Assembly: GCF_042242105.1 (NCBI RefSeq)
Contig: NC_092012.1
Location: forward strand, 32,889,978 to 32,953,977
Length of the DNA: 64,000 bases
Source: Pempheris klunzingeri
Lineage: Eukaryota > Chordata > Actinopteri > Acropomatiformes > Pempheridae
Direction: 5' to 3'
Below the pieces are notes generated by a model. The model did no database searches. It saw only the letters and a program-made list of their open reading frames with translations, and was not told the DNA's origin. Below, in pieces: positions 1 to 13,200 of this stretch. How positions within the stretch are numbered: the first letter of the stretch is position 1; each line of letters begins with the position of its first letter. The translations under genes were made by a program, and so were the position numbers.

Positions 1-1418
1 CTTGGGCTGTGATTCTGACAACACCACACCTCATTATCAACTGACTCCTGCTGAGACAGGAAGGGAGGAAGGGGGTGTGGGGGACAGGTGGAGTGCTGGA
101 GATGAATAGTTGAAGTTATTCATTAACAACCTTTTTATTTCTCTCTCTCTCACTCTGGACACTCTCGGAGACGCTGGGAAGGGAAAACACGGCGCTATGT
201 TTCCCTCTGTGTTCCAGCTCGCGCACGGTCACCCAGCACCATTTATCTTTAGATGACAGGGGTGCAGTCTTATATGTAACAGTGGCAATATTAAGATTAT
301 AGCCAACAAACAAAACCAGCCCAGACAAGACAGGCTATTGATTTTGTTTTCACAACCTCAGATTTGATTTGACCTGTCCAGAAACAACATCCCCTCTGTT
401 TACACATACATTTATCTAAGAAACAGTTGTCATCCACTGGGCTGGAAAAGATGAATTCCTTTTGTTAAAAGCAGCTCCACTGCTTTAAATTTATCAGGCA
501 TATTGATGCCAGACTGTTGTCACCTTTTAATTTGGTTGTCCTCTGACTCACAGGACAGGAAAATGATTTAGCCTCATTTTAAAGCTAACAGAAGAGGAAA
601 ACGTTATGCTGAACGATGACAGCGTAGAGTTGAAACATCAAGTATGGTGTGATACTTTTTGAACCCTCCTCATTCCAGTATCCCCACATCAAAGCTGGTT
701 TCGAATCCAAACACCAGGGGCACTACCTCGCATTTCTTCCAGCTGTTAGAACCGTTCATGCCACAGTATGCACACTTTTTCTGGAAAGTTGTGGATAATA
801 GTTATTTTATAAACTGCTTTTCAAAGTATTGAAAGCCACCCATAAATCAGTCAGTAGTTGTGCTGTGGGATAAAACGGCGCCCACACTGTGTTTTCAGTA
901 TCTTTTCTCTCATGAAGTGTTGTGTGGTTTGTCAAAATACAGGATTTCGTTTTTTAATTCGATGAATTATCCCTCCCATAAGTCACTCCTGTATTATTTG
1001 TTTTCCAGCTATTATCATTGCCAACAGTCTGTCATTACATTAGATTCTTGCAGCCCAACATATTTGGCTGTTAGTGCCACCGAGCTGCAAGTTGAATTAG
1101 ATGAATGATGTCGTAACACTAACAGGAGTTTAAAAAAAAAAAGAATAGTAACAACTCTGGGTTAGTTAGCAGTGTCCAGACAGGCCGAGAGCATCTGTGG
1201 TGCCAAAAATTATTACGCAGAGAGGGAACAGATGAGAAAGGAAGGGAGGGAGGACATCTGAGAGAGAAGTGACTGGAAGAGGGAGGACAGAGAGAGACGG
1301 ACAGAGAAAAGAGTGAGCGCTCATAGGGAGGAGAATCATAACAGGCCCCAGATCAATGTGGAGCTCTCTGCAGACTGTCCAATTAGGCTAATGAGTTCAG
1401 GGGATTAGCAACGGCTCA

Positions 1419-1420
<2 letters not shown>

Positions 1421-1449
<29 letters not shown>
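1421..1449. repeat. CA dinucleotide array
   Basis: Uninterrupted CA repeat in the itfg1 intron. Confidence 0.95.
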
Positions 1450-1451
<2 letters not shown>

Positions 1452-2484
1452 ATCGCACATGCACAACCTTTAAAAACACATGTTAACCTGAAGCAGCTCA
1501 TCCACAAACATACTAATCCTATCTTAACCTTTCAGACATTCAGAAGATGCAAAACAACATCGACGCAAATTGAAATGGAAAATCTTGTGTGGTCTGACTT
1601 GTGTTGCCTTTTGCCTTTTATGTTGCCACATCATGATGTTGCCTCATGCAGAAAAGCCACCCTATCGGGCCTGACGTCACACTGATCTATACCCGTTTTC
1701 AGAGACCTCAGCAGGTCAACAGAGAGTGTCACCCTATATTGAAACCAGTTTATTGCACAAAATTTGGACGATGGGCTTCAAACACACAGGTAGAATTCAT
1801 GATGCGGGAGTGAGATAGGAGAGCGTTTGGATGAGAGAAATGAAAAGGGTTGGAAGCGGAGAAAATGAGAGGGTGCAGAGGACGGAGCTGAAAGCATAGA
1901 GTTGCCGAGAGTGAAAATGAGGGTGGAACAGAAGAGACAGATAGGAGATGGGAGGAGAGGAGCACGGAGAGATCAGAACAGAGGTGGGGAGAGGCGAAGG
2001 AAATATTGGAGTGGAAGGAAAAAAACTACTGGAGAGATAACCCTCTGCGCAGACATGGAGAATTACTATTGATCAGGCTTAGCATGCTTTTTCTCTTCCC
2101 TGTTTTTCACTCCTTCATCTCCCTTCTCCATCCCTTCTCTTTTTTTCTGCTTCACATCCCTCCTCTCACTTTCATCTGTGTCTCTCTTCTCTTTCACTCC
2201 TCGCCCTTTAATCTCTCTCGTCTGTAGCCAGTTTCTAGATACCATAAATTGTCAGGAGACTTGAACTTTTAATTTGTCAACGTTGATGTCTGTCTGGCTG
2301 TTGATCTGCCAGCCTCCAAATAGCCCTGGGTTTAAATGAATGGACTGCTTGAGTCTTAATGTATGACATGCTTTATCACAGTGAAACTAATCTAAAGACA
2401 TTAAAATGTCTAGCAGTCAGTTTGTCCAAGGATTCATTCTCCCCAGCTTGTTTGTCGGAGAGTTTTTTTATACGGATTTCTGTC

Positions 2485-2600
2485 TGTTGGTCCAGACTGC
2501 AATATCTCATTACATTAAATTTGGTACCCCTGCTGATGTCATACTGAGGGTGAGCTGTAATAACTATGGTGATCCACAGACTTTCCATCATTAGGTTAAA
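2485..2600 (+). repeat. Teleost interspersed repeat fragment (short)
   Basis: TGGTCCAGACTGCAATATCT, AAATTTGGTACCC and ATGGTGATCCACAGACTTT are diverged versions of blocks in the repeats at 7235 and 9420. The boundaries are approximate. Confidence 0.4.
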
Positions 2601-3394
2601 ATGTAAAACTTATGTGTGCTTGAATGACATTTCCAGCCTCAGCTGTACTTTGTGTTTAATGCTAATAAGCTAATCTTAGATGGCCAACATGGTGGTAATT
2701 ATACAGGTTTTCTATTGTAACGCAGAAATTGAACCCACCTTTTCACTACGTCATGTAGGTTTGACAATCTCGGGTGCACCTGTACTTATGGAAACAAATC
2801 ATTTCAAACACGCCCAACGCTTCCTAAGAAAATATCTTGTTTAGCTCACTGTTTCTGCTCCTTCTGCCGGGTCAGTTGTCATTCCAAATGATTTGATGTG
2901 TTTCAGCATAAACTCACTCCACTGAAAACTCACTTGGTTTTATCTGTTAGTTGGGGAATAGAAGCATTAATCAGTGCTTCTACTCTAAGCGAATCCACAA
3001 GAAGTGCACAGCTCACAATGCTATAAAAGTCTCTCACTAACATAACTGAAGAGCACAAGCTCACAGTGTGCTCTTTTAGATAATTAGATAATTTCCTAAA
3101 ACTTTATGAACTTGCACATTTGGAACATTTAGTTGAATTTTCATCAGTTCTGACTTGTTTGTTTTGTCTTGCAATTCTCATTATTTTCTGTTGCTTTGTA
3201 GTTTCAGTTGTTGCCGGTCTTTTATCTCTGAAATAGATATGAAAACAAAAGTGAGGTATAACATCAATGAATAGACATTTCATGGTCCAAGGACAGAACA
3301 TTTGAAGGGGTGTAATTTATAGTGATCCTGCTATTTCCGTTAGGTTCTGAGTAAGGGCAAACGAGGGTGATGACAGCTGTCTTTAGGTCTGTTA

Positions 3395-3395
<1 letters not shown>

Positions 3396-3438
<43 letters not shown>
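3396..3438. repeat. CA dinucleotide array
   Basis: Uninterrupted CA repeat of 43 bases in the itfg1 intron. Confidence 0.95.
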
Positions 3439-3440
<2 letters not shown>

Positions 3441-5430
3441 TGTCACTTAGGCCGTTTTCTGGGCGCAGGTGTCAACATGCTTCAGTGCTGTAGTAGTGAT
3501 AAGGAAAGAACAACTAGAAAGCCCTCCGGTGTCACCCACACACGCACGCTCTCACACTCACATATACTCGCTCTTTTCTCTCAAATCAATGTCTGGATCT
3601 CGACGCCATTGTTGGGCCACTGACGGGGGGCTCTTCAGGCAAGTCGGACTCTGGGCGTATGTGTGTGTGTCTGTGCACTCCTGTCCCTCGTGGCTACACC
3701 CTCCATCTCTGCAATTTGCTCCTTTTATCGCCATCAGGGGAGCAAATGGTTTCTATAGCGACAGGCACTAGACATTTTCTTTGAAAACATTTTTTTCTTT
3801 CAGTTTTGAAACCCTGGGGACACAGAGAGAGAGGGATGGAGAGAGGGAGAGGGAGAGAGAGAGGGAGAGAGAGGGGGAGAGAGAAGGTGTGCGTGAGTGC
3901 ATGTGTCTGCACTGCAAGCCAATTATGTCAGATTTTCTTTCTTGATGCGTTGGTTTAGATCGTGTTAGCATACGCCCATTTCTAATTGTCCTATTCAGAG
4001 ACCAGCAGATAATGTCTGTGTGTTAATTCTGTTTCTGAATTGTTATATTTTTAATTTTTTTTTTTGTCTCAAATTCCATATTTCCCGCAGTGCACACTTG
4101 ACTCAGTTTCAGACTGATGCTAGATGTCACATTGTCACTCTGCATGTCTGCTCAGGTGGTAAAACCTCCAGACAGGACGAGGTTTTTCATGAGGATATGT
4201 GTCATAAGAACTTGGCAGATGGACACAGACACATTAACATGCTGTAGCTCCCTCAGAGGCATCCGTGTCCTCTCCCTGTCTGTCTATCTCTGTCGGATGT
4301 TTCTCACATCTCTTTTTCCATTTTGGCCTCTCATGCCCACAAGGAAGTAAAGTTTGTCTGCTTCAATATCAGGAGGAGAGTTTGTACCCCAAAATCCTTG
4401 TCATTGTCCTCGCTATCTGGCATTCTACTGAGAGAAAAGTGAGGAGCAATCATCTTCAGACAATCAGAATTTCACCGAGCGAGAAAAGCGCTTGTCCCAC
4501 AAACTCCTGTAGGTAAAAATGAATGAACATTTCCTAAATCTAGATTCCATAATGCTGCATGTAAAATCATTTAATGTGCTGATGAACTGTTCTGAACTGG
4601 TTTCAACAAAGACTAGCATACAGGAGTGTGCAACAATTTGAGATCGAGGCAGAGCAGAGTCACAGGATTCAAGGGTATCTGCGGTAGAAAAAAAATTGTG
4701 TGTGAATGAAAGCCATCAGACAAGCGTTGTCAGGGCTGTGGAGTGTGTTCATCCAAGACTGAAAACAGAACAGGAATCCTCAACTCCAAATAATAATGGA
4801 GTTTTCTTTAGCCCCACGTGTAGTAGTCCTGTGTGGTAGACACATTATTAGCAGTGATAGTATGTAGTAGAGGATAATAAGCCTACACAGGCTATCACCA
4901 GACCCTGTGAAATCTTGTCTTTGTATGTCTCCTCTATGGGTCCAGCGATCTCCAGGTCTTGAAAAAGCATTTAATTCAGTTTTCTCAATAATAGGCCGTA
5001 TAATCTATCAAAGATTCTTAAGCATTTCCCTTACCTGCAGTAATGGTAGTATTCAAAGGGTCTTAAAGTCTTAAGTATAACCATACAGAAACCAGGTCCA
5101 GACCCAGTTCAACACAGCATTTTGATATTATTTATATAATATTATTTATTAATATATTTTAGAACACTAGAAGCTATAAATGTTTTTATTCCATGATGCC
5201 TTGTTGACCAGATAAGAAAATGGCCTCACCCATTCCAGCTTACCTTGGTATATATTCACTTCCTAATGCAAAGTCTCATTGTCTGTTGAATGAACGGCAG
5301 AGTGCAGATCTGTGCACTTGGGGCTACATTTTCAGAAAGTTTGAGGATTTGGTAGAAAAGAATGAAATGCTCAGATAGAGAAGAGCGGCTTCTCCTGCTT
5401 CATCGGGACCTTTAGAAAGGTTACAGCTCA

Positions 5431-5600
5431 GGTGTGTGTGTGTGTGTGTCTGTGTCTGTGTGTGTGTGTGTGTGTCTGTGTGTGTGTGTAATGGGGGTGG
5501 GGGTGTCCTGACTGTAATTCATAATATTGACAACATTAACTTGTTGGATGTGATGCATTCAGGGCACACGTGTGTGAAAACAAGATGTGTACAGAGACAG

Positions 5601-5645
<45 letters not shown>

Positions 5646-5792
5646 CACACTCACACACACACACACAGACCACTAGTTGCTGCTGTGAATCTGCTTTGTG
5701 TTCTAAGAGATGGATTGTAGTCTGTCAGTCATGTGTAAAGGGTAGAATTTCCTGCCAAGGCCTCCACTGGCTTTGCCATAGGGAGATAGGAC

Positions 5793-5843
<51 letters not shown>

Positions 5844-5942
5844 TCTGATACACCACTCTGCATAATACCCTTTGCCAGCCTCCCAATGTTGTGAAATGGC
5901 TTTGCTCCAGCAGTGGCCATTTCCTAGCCAGTCTACACACAC

Positions 5943-6011
<69 letters not shown>

Positions 6012-6085
6012 ACACACACACAACACTCAGCAGACGCTAAGCCAAGCTCCCTCCCTGCAACGTAACCCTGCTTGATCCTCCATCA

Positions 6086-6119
<34 letters not shown>
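5431..6119. repeat. Microsatellite cluster: TG, CA, CA, CT and CA arrays
   Basis: Five dinucleotide arrays lie within 0.7 kb: TG with TC interruptions 5432-5488, CA 5602-5668, CA 5796-5838, CT about 5945-6008 and CA 6087-6119. They lie in an itfg1 intron and account for all the open frames there. Confidence 0.95.
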
Positions 6120-6120
<1 letters not shown>

Positions 6121-7234
6121 AGACCCACTCCACCATGCTGAGTGGCCAAGTGCAAGCATTCCACATCTTGCCTACCGACAGGGAGCAGCAGTCTGTTAAA
6201 AACATCAAACCAAGTCCGGCTTAAAGGTCCAATCCCTTCAACAATCCAGTTCTGTCCGGCCCGGTGGACGAGGTTCTGTGTGGAGCACTGAGTGGCTGTG
6301 GACTGATCCAAAACAGCTTCGCCCGCTTAACCCATCTCAAAGCATCTTTGTAACACCCCTGCTCTTTCTTCTGTGGGATTGATTGGTGGATATCAGCTAG
6401 AAATGGCTTCACCGTAAAGGCCATTTTGTTTCGTGGTTACATGATATAAACAGGAGTCGGTGGAGATGTTTTGGTGAGCAGCAAACCTCGAGCCCTCATC
6501 TGGCTGCTGCTGCTGCTGGTTGGCCGACAGTTGTAGGTTCGCTCAAAGCCAGTAGCTGTTTTAACCTCACACCACACTTTTCTGGGAGTGAGCAGAAAGC
6601 TGGAATGCCAACAAAGATCGAGTTGTGATTGTTTCATTTTGGTTTCAATGCCGACCTTTACGGTGGGATGTGATGTGTTTTGTGCTGTGTTGATTTCTCA
6701 GGGCTCCAGCCAGCTTCAGGTCCAGTGTCATGCTGCATCATGGCCTTTCTTGTCTTACACTTGTTTTCGTTGCTCACTGTCAACTGGAGCTTCTTTATAC
6801 TTTTACAGTTGCAGTTATAGTAGCATTTAGTCATGTTTTGGGGGTTTTGTGGGCTCTACTTGTAATTCAGGCCTTTATTTAAAAAAAAGGTGAAGTTTGG
6901 ACTTGAATAAAAAGTATATATACAAAGTAAAATATAAACTGTTTTGACCTCCACAGTTTTCTCCTTGGTTCAGACAGCTCCCTGTGTGGTTTTGTTCCAC
7001 AGTGATTAAATTATTCTGTCGGGCTGCGGATGTCGATGGCCAGGATATGACTTTTGTCATCTCCTGCAGATTCACAGCAGTGGAATGTGTGTGTTTTCAT
7101 ACAGTACATTAGAATACACACACTTCTTGGTCATCGTGTTTTCTTTATCAGGCTGCAAGTCACCTTGGAACAAGATTTAAGAATCTGCAGTGAGACTGCA
7201 CTTGAGCACAACAGTGCTCTGAGATAAATGAGCT

Positions 7235-7565
7235 CATATTTAGCAGGTATGATGTTAACAATCATAGTTTAGTATGTTAGCATGCTGACACTGTGTCATT
7301 TAAGTCATTTTGCGTGTTGGATTTAGAGATATTTCACTGAATTGGTGAAACCTTTGACAGACCACTAATTTTTGAAATTCACCCTCTGGGCAGCCCGACT
7401 GTCTGTACCAAATTTCACTGCATAGTAGCATGGGAGACTTTTAATTGACTTGTGGTTATCCACAATCCAGTAGTTGTTATGTTATATGATATTTCAGTCT
7501 GGACCAAAGTGGTGGACCGTCTGACAGACTTCCCATCCCTAGAGCCACGCTGCTCATGCGGCTAA
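7235..7565 (+). repeat. Teleost interspersed repeat fragment
   Basis: The stretch shares the CCTCTGGGCAGC...TGTCTGTACCAAATTTCA block with 9980-10020 and has TTAGTATGTTAGCATGCTGA upstream. It ends CCATCCCTAGAGCCACGCTG, a combination familiar from fish genomic repeats. It is diverged and has no coding capacity. Confidence 0.55.
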
Positions 7566-7702
7566 AAAGTTCTGGTAACTGTCTCCCTCTCTTCATCGTC
7601 CTTCTGTTTCAGTTAATTTACTAGATTATCATTAAAAATCATGAATGAAATCCCACATAATAGAACACAGCTTTCTGTTTTGCTGATATGGTACAATTCT
7701 CC

Positions 7703-7704
7703 TA

Positions 7705-7758
<54 letters not shown>
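7703..7758. repeat. CT array passing into a CA array
   Basis: A compound CT then CA microsatellite in the itfg1 intron. Confidence 0.95.
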
Positions 7759-7759
<1 letters not shown>

Positions 7760-8564
7760 TCACCTCTCAGTAAATGTCACACTCACCAGGGTTCATCTTC
7801 AATGTCTTCAAAGCCAGGGCTTTGTACCACCCTGAACAAGTCAATGTCCATGAAACTGTGCCCAGCTCTTCCTAGAAACAGCCAATATTTCTGTCTCTCT
7901 CTCCTCCCTCTTTCGCTATCGGCGGTGTGCGATTAAGGCAATTATGCTTCCTCTTCACAACACTCCAACCCTGCTCTAAAAGGCCAGGAAAATAGAATAC
8001 ACAGAGTGCCAGCAACAGGGAAAATTAGAGCGATAAAGAGAGATGACTTTCTTTGGTAGAAGTTTGCACAAGTCGATGGGACCGTTCAGTGTTCAGTGAC
8101 AGAATGTACATTATTGTATCATAACCTCCGCTGGTTTTACCAAAGCTAATTACTCACTTTCACTCACTTCTGATTAATTTCTAGCCCCACATGTGATGTT
8201 CACAGGGTAAATGCTTGCATTAAAAAAGTGAAATACTGAGCTGCAGTGAGGTCGACTGACCTGACGCAGGTTCAGCTGAGGTGGCCAGAAATGAACTGGA
8301 TAAATCTTTTTTTTTTTTTTTTTTTACTGAACTGAGGTTAGGCATAGATTTAAAAAAAAAATAAAGAGAGAAACAAAGCTGTTGTGCACCTCTCGGCCTG
8401 CAATACGCAGTCCATCCACATTAGTTCTGATCACTGGCTGCCTCGAGGCTTTCTCTCGCTCTCCTTCCATCCCTCTCTCTCCCCTTCCCTCTCTTTGTTT
8501 ACCATGTAGAGGTTGATTTATGTCGGCTGCACTTGGCAGAGTTGGGTGGCGTGGGCGAGATACA

Positions 8565-8775
8565 GCAGCTGAAGGGGAGAGAGAGGGGAGATGAGGAGGA
8601 GGGAGGAGAAGAGGGGGAGGCGAAATGAGTAAGGCCAAATCGGAGTGATGTACCGCGGGAGACGAGCAAGATGAGCAGAGAGGAGGAAACAAGAGAATAA
8701 GGGTTATATGAGAATAGTAAGTGGGGAGGATGGAGGAAGAGGAGGAGGGAGGTAGTGTGAGGAGACAGGGAGAGG
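8565..8775. repeat. Purine-rich low-complexity tract
   Basis: A G/A-rich stretch of about 200 bases made of GAGG and GGAG words. It creates long Pro/Ser/Leu-rich open frames on the minus strand that are not supported as genes. Such tracts can adopt triplex or H-DNA structures; this is inference. Confidence 0.8.
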
Positions 8776-9419
8776 TGTTGGAATGGCCTCAGGTGTCTCA
8801 CTCTGATTTGTATCTTTTATGATGCTTCTTCATGTCTGAACACAAGGTCTCTCGCCGGCTTAATCGCTCCCATTGTACGTTTCTCCCTCATGCCTCTCAT
8901 CATGTTTATGCACATTGTAGTCTTATCACTGACGGTCCTGGTCAGGACAGGTTAGGCTGGAGATGATTACATGGCATTACATTATATCATGGAAAACTTA
9001 AAGCATTCCTTTGGATAAGTCGGGCCGTTGTGGTTATGTTCACATGCACATCCGGCAATTCAATCGGTTGTATTGAGCAGAAAGTCATGAATAACAATGT
9101 GCGAAGCTTATGGGCTATCTCGTTCACACGCTACATGTGTAAGAGGGGCCACTTATATTTATGAGACAGATAGATAAATTGAATTGTGTTCTTTGTACAA
9201 AACAGATTGTTTTATTGAATTTATATTTATTAATGTATAAAAATAAAAAAACTACACAACAGGCAGAATAAGCTGGATGGGGGTGACTAGGGTCAGACCC
9301 CTTTGGGTGATTCACAAGACGCTTCCCACTCTGTTGAGAATGAGAGAAAAAAGAGTTACTCAAATAAGCAGGAAGAAGTAATGGCACTGTGCAGCCAGCA
9401 GTAGACAGAAATGTTGTCT

Positions 9420-10060
9420 TCAGAAGTGCTAAAGCAATCCTTAGTGTGCAGACTACAGCCGCTCCAGCAGCTCTGTGAGGCTGCGTCAGGCTGTAGCTGT
9501 GGTGCTTTGAGCTAAATGTGCTCATTAACATCCTGGAATAATGTTTAATGTGTTCACCGTGTTAATTTAGCATGTCAGCATTGTTTAGCATGTTAGGAAT
9601 TTATTAGGAAGTTCTTACAACGTATGTGTGGACCAGACTTTATGGTAGTCTGTCCAATAGTTGTCAAGACATTTTACCATAGATGGTGGTGCTTAAGAAT
9701 AAGTCAGGAGATCACTAAACTCAGTGCGAGGCATGGATGTGTGTGTCATTACAAATTGCAGAGACAGAGATACTTCAACAGAAAGGTGAATACTTTGACC
9801 TGCCAGTGGATTTATAGGAAAGTCAGGGGATCACCAAGCACATGAGGATTTATCCTCAGAGTGTCATGCATGTCTGTATTAAGTAGTTTTTCAGATGATT
9901 CACTGAAAACCAACAGTGTGATACTTATGGTGGCGCTAAAAGAAAAGTAAAGTGATCACCAGAATCAGTAGGATTCATCCTCTGGGGAGCATTATTGTCT
10001 GTACAACATTTCATGGTAATTGGATGGTAATCCGACCAATAGTAATAGGACCATTTGCAC
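9420..10060 (+). repeat. Teleost interspersed repeat fragment
   Basis: The stretch contains blocks that recur elsewhere in the window, for example CATCCTCTGGGGAGC...TGTCTGTACAACATTTCATGG, which is similar to 7383-7425. It also has a TTAGCATGTCAGCATTG block and a GTGCTTTGAGCTAAATG block typical of a common fish repeat. The class is not determined. Confidence 0.5.
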
Positions 10061-10129
10061 AATACCCTTTGACATCTTTTTTTTTTTTTATTCACACTTT
10101 TATATATTTATATTTTACTTTGTGTTTGA

Positions 10130-10236
10130 AGTGTATTCTTATTCTTATTCTTATTCTTTTGGAGCTGTGTGTAACAAAAAGCAATTTCCCCCTGGGGATT
10201 ATTAAAGTAATTCTGATTCTGATTCTGATTCTGAGA
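10130..10236 (+). mobile_element. 3' end of a non-LTR retrotransposon (LINE) fragment
   Basis: A short 3'UTR-like segment, CAATTTCCCCCTGGGGATTA followed by TTAAAGTAATT, ends in tandem GATTCT hexamers. It is preceded by tandem TATTCT units. This layout is typical of 5'-truncated fish CR1/Rex-type LINE copies that end in a short tandem repeat. The family is not resolved and no coding part is present. Confidence 0.6.
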
Positions 10237-10296
10237 TAAGGGTCTTAGTGTGTTTATCCATTATATGATGTTTTTTCTCTGCCTTTCTTCCTGCAG

Positions 10297-13200
10297 CCGG
10301 TCAGCTGAGCCAGTCGGCTCACTTCTCCCTCCAGCTGCCCTACACCGTGCTGGGCCTCGGACGCAGCGCCAACTTCCTGGACCACCTTTTTGTCGGCATC
10401 CCCCGGCAGCCTGGAGAGACGGTGAGGACACATGAGAGAGTTATATTAGCTGGACACTAACTAACTTTAGGGGGGGGGGGCTTTTAGAGGTGTGTCTGAG
10501 ACTTACAGCAGACAGAGGAAAGGAAGTAGGTGTGCTGAACAACTACAGTTTTAAAAGCCCTTCAACCCTCTGGATGTAAATTGCATCAAAATACTTGTTT
10601 CATGAAAAGTGTCTTGTATAATACCGCTCACATGCCTAATTAAGACATTTCCAAGCACCCTACCCTGAACTGAATGTAACTGAGTATGGCATGCGTGGCT
10701 GAGAGTGAGAGACAAGCAAAAACAGCCTTGGGATGTTAAGAACCAGAAAATCTTCCAAGAAAACTATCAAGTGTCAGACTAATTCATGGCAAGTGCAATT
10801 CAGGCACTTTTAAAGTCATAAGCAGCAAAATAGTTGTTTTCCCCTACCGCTCAGGCTTTATTTCATAATGGGCCGGATGTCACCCCCTTCTTCTGAGGAC
10901 TCGGAGACTTCTTTGAAGGGTATTTTGAGGAGATCCAGAGGAGGGATTTCCCTCCATGTGTTTTCCTGTCAAATTACAAATGCTGAACAGAGACAGCAGC
11001 ATCTCCGTAATCCCGGAGAAAACATTTAATGGTTGGTTGAGGGTGTTTTTTTTCTTATTCAATCAGCACTTACTTCAACAAAATGTGTGATAATTGCTGT
11101 TTACATCAATTGTCCAATGAGAGAAGCATATAACAAGAGTATGGTAGAGGAAAATAGTTTGTTGTTTTGTTTCTTTTTCTATTTTGGTTTTTGCTCGTGT
11201 ATTTGTGGATCCTGTTAAACCTCTAAAACACAAGCAAATATTAATTTATTTTTGTTGCAGGATTTTCAGTTTTATTCATTTGAATTGTCACATTAGTCTA
11301 AGAATACATCAGTGAGCTCATGAGTGAAGTCTGCGTCATTAGAAAAAGTCCCATTTTGGCAAGGTACATTTGATGGCTCACCGATCTGTCCTCGCCTCGT
11401 CTCATGATTAAAGAGAAGGAGACAGTTTGGAAGTTGAATATCAAACAGGCAGTTGCTTTATATCAAATAGACTCCCACATCCTGCTTATGATTTACAGGA
11501 TTATTGATGACATCACTGATTGGATTGATAAGGGTGCAAAGAGCTCCCTACCGGAACAGAAATATCAACTCACCCATCTTTACTTTGCACTTCAAACACG
11601 TCTTTGTTTAAACACCCTGAGAGTAGACGGCGTGTGAATGACTCTCTGTGCAGCTCATGTGTACCTTCTGTCATACTACACGCCAGCGTTACATTCATAT
11701 GGTAAATAATTGATTGGTTTAATGTTTTTAATCTATTCGTGAGCCACATTTCTACACTACACTACTTCAAATGTCAGCGCTCCTCAGCTCAGCTCTCTCA
11801 CTATCTCTGCATTCATCTCCATCTCTGTTTTCTCTCTCTCTCTGTCACGTTGCACTTGTCACACTGAATATTAGCCGCGACAGGGCCCCTTTTTTTTCCC
11901 CTCCCATGTGGTAGCGAGATCTTCGTCAGGCAGCTGATTAGAATTGTAGATGGGTCGGTCCGCGACTCAGAAGCTGTAGTGCACCGAGAACACTCATCTC
12001 AAACAAGCTGCTTTGTTGTCCCTCTTCCACACACTCCTTCTCCTATGCAAATAAATGGGATCTTTTTTTTTTTTCTCCCTTTTTTTCCTCCTCCTCGCCC
12101 ATTCCTTCTACAAAGTGAATTAATGAATGCCTAAAGATGTGGCCCATTATGCCGAGTATTTTTCTCAGGGACCAGGGAGTGGAGTAACTCCATCAAATCT
12201 ACCTGTAATGAGGAGGAGAAGCTTTGGGAAGCTCTTTACGTAAGAGGTGAAGGTTTAGAAATCCTGACCAAGCAACCACCCTGCTCTGTCGGCAGGTTTG
12301 GATCTCTCCGTTTGTCAGCTGTCTTCTTCTATCTCTCGTTTTTGTTTTCTTCCTCTCTGACCTGCTTCCATTCTCGCTCTATCCTCCCCTACTGTGCCCT
12401 TTACAATTTTCTCCTCCGCAATGAGAGTTCCTGCCTGCTTTTTCACAGGAGAGGTTTTGTAAAATCTACTTGGATATCTTCCATCTTCTGTCCAATCATT
12501 CCTCTCTTTTATTCACCCCTCCCCATCTTTTACTTTGAGTCTCTGTTCACTTATCTTCCACCCAGGGGATTCCCTTTGCTGCTCAAAGTGGTTTGCTTCA
12601 CTAATCAGTCCCTTACTTGTCACTCTCACTCTCTCTCTCTATCTCCCTCACCCTCCATTTCTGTATCTGTCTCCCTTGCTCTCTCATACTGTGCCAGTTT
12701 CCCTGGCTTTGAACCAGAGTGTCTCTCTTTCTCTCTGAAGACATGGGAACACTTTTCTCTTCCAAACAGCCAGATCCGATCTGCTCCCAGGCAGCAGTAG
12801 TGGAGGCTGACTCGTCTCCAGCTCTGCTCCCCTGCCAGTTGCTGCACCGAAGGCAGCGCTTTCCAAGAGCTAAGCGACAATGGCTGGCGGCGAGAATGTG
12901 CTCGTTATGTAAAAAAGCGATGCCGTCGTTGCACGCTTATTCAAAATAGCTGCGAGATGTGGTTCCTCTCAATCGATGGAGAGCGGGAGACCCACGCTTA
13001 AAGAGGAGCTGCATTTTCTAGATTCTGCCAAAATGTACAACTGGGAATGTTAATTTCTCACAGCTACGAGCCTGATTACAGCTTTTAAGTCATTAATGAG
13101 ACGTCTCTCCCCTAGTTATGTCTCTTTTAAAGACGCAACTTTGGACACCTGAGCAGCATCTAAATCAAAACACATGAGGCACAATCGGACCCAGAAACAG

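Larger units (their letters stand above)
1..10296 (+). other. itfg1: Upstream intron of itfg1 (no exon seen)
   Basis: This is inferred to be part of the intron before the first itfg1 exon in the window. I looked for further itfg1 coding exons and for unrelated genes on both strands and found none that I can support. The longer open frames here are pyrimidine- or purine-rich low-complexity DNA or microsatellite read-through. The stretch holds CA/TG and CT arrays and fragments of fish interspersed repeats, listed separately. An unrecognised short exon cannot be excluded. Confidence 0.6.

Noticed and set aside
8324-8801. Two long minus-strand open frames
   Set aside because: Both arise from one purine-rich low-complexity tract. 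The frames are Pro/Leu/Ser-rich and overlapping.
9124-9531. 135-codon minus-strand frame
   Set aside because: It lies largely in an interspersed repeat fragment and an AT-rich stretch, with no family recognised.
12312-12800. 162-codon open frame on the plus strand
   Set aside because: Leu/Ser/Pro-rich translation of a pyrimidine-rich tract within an itfg1 intron. It has no recognisable domain or splice context.
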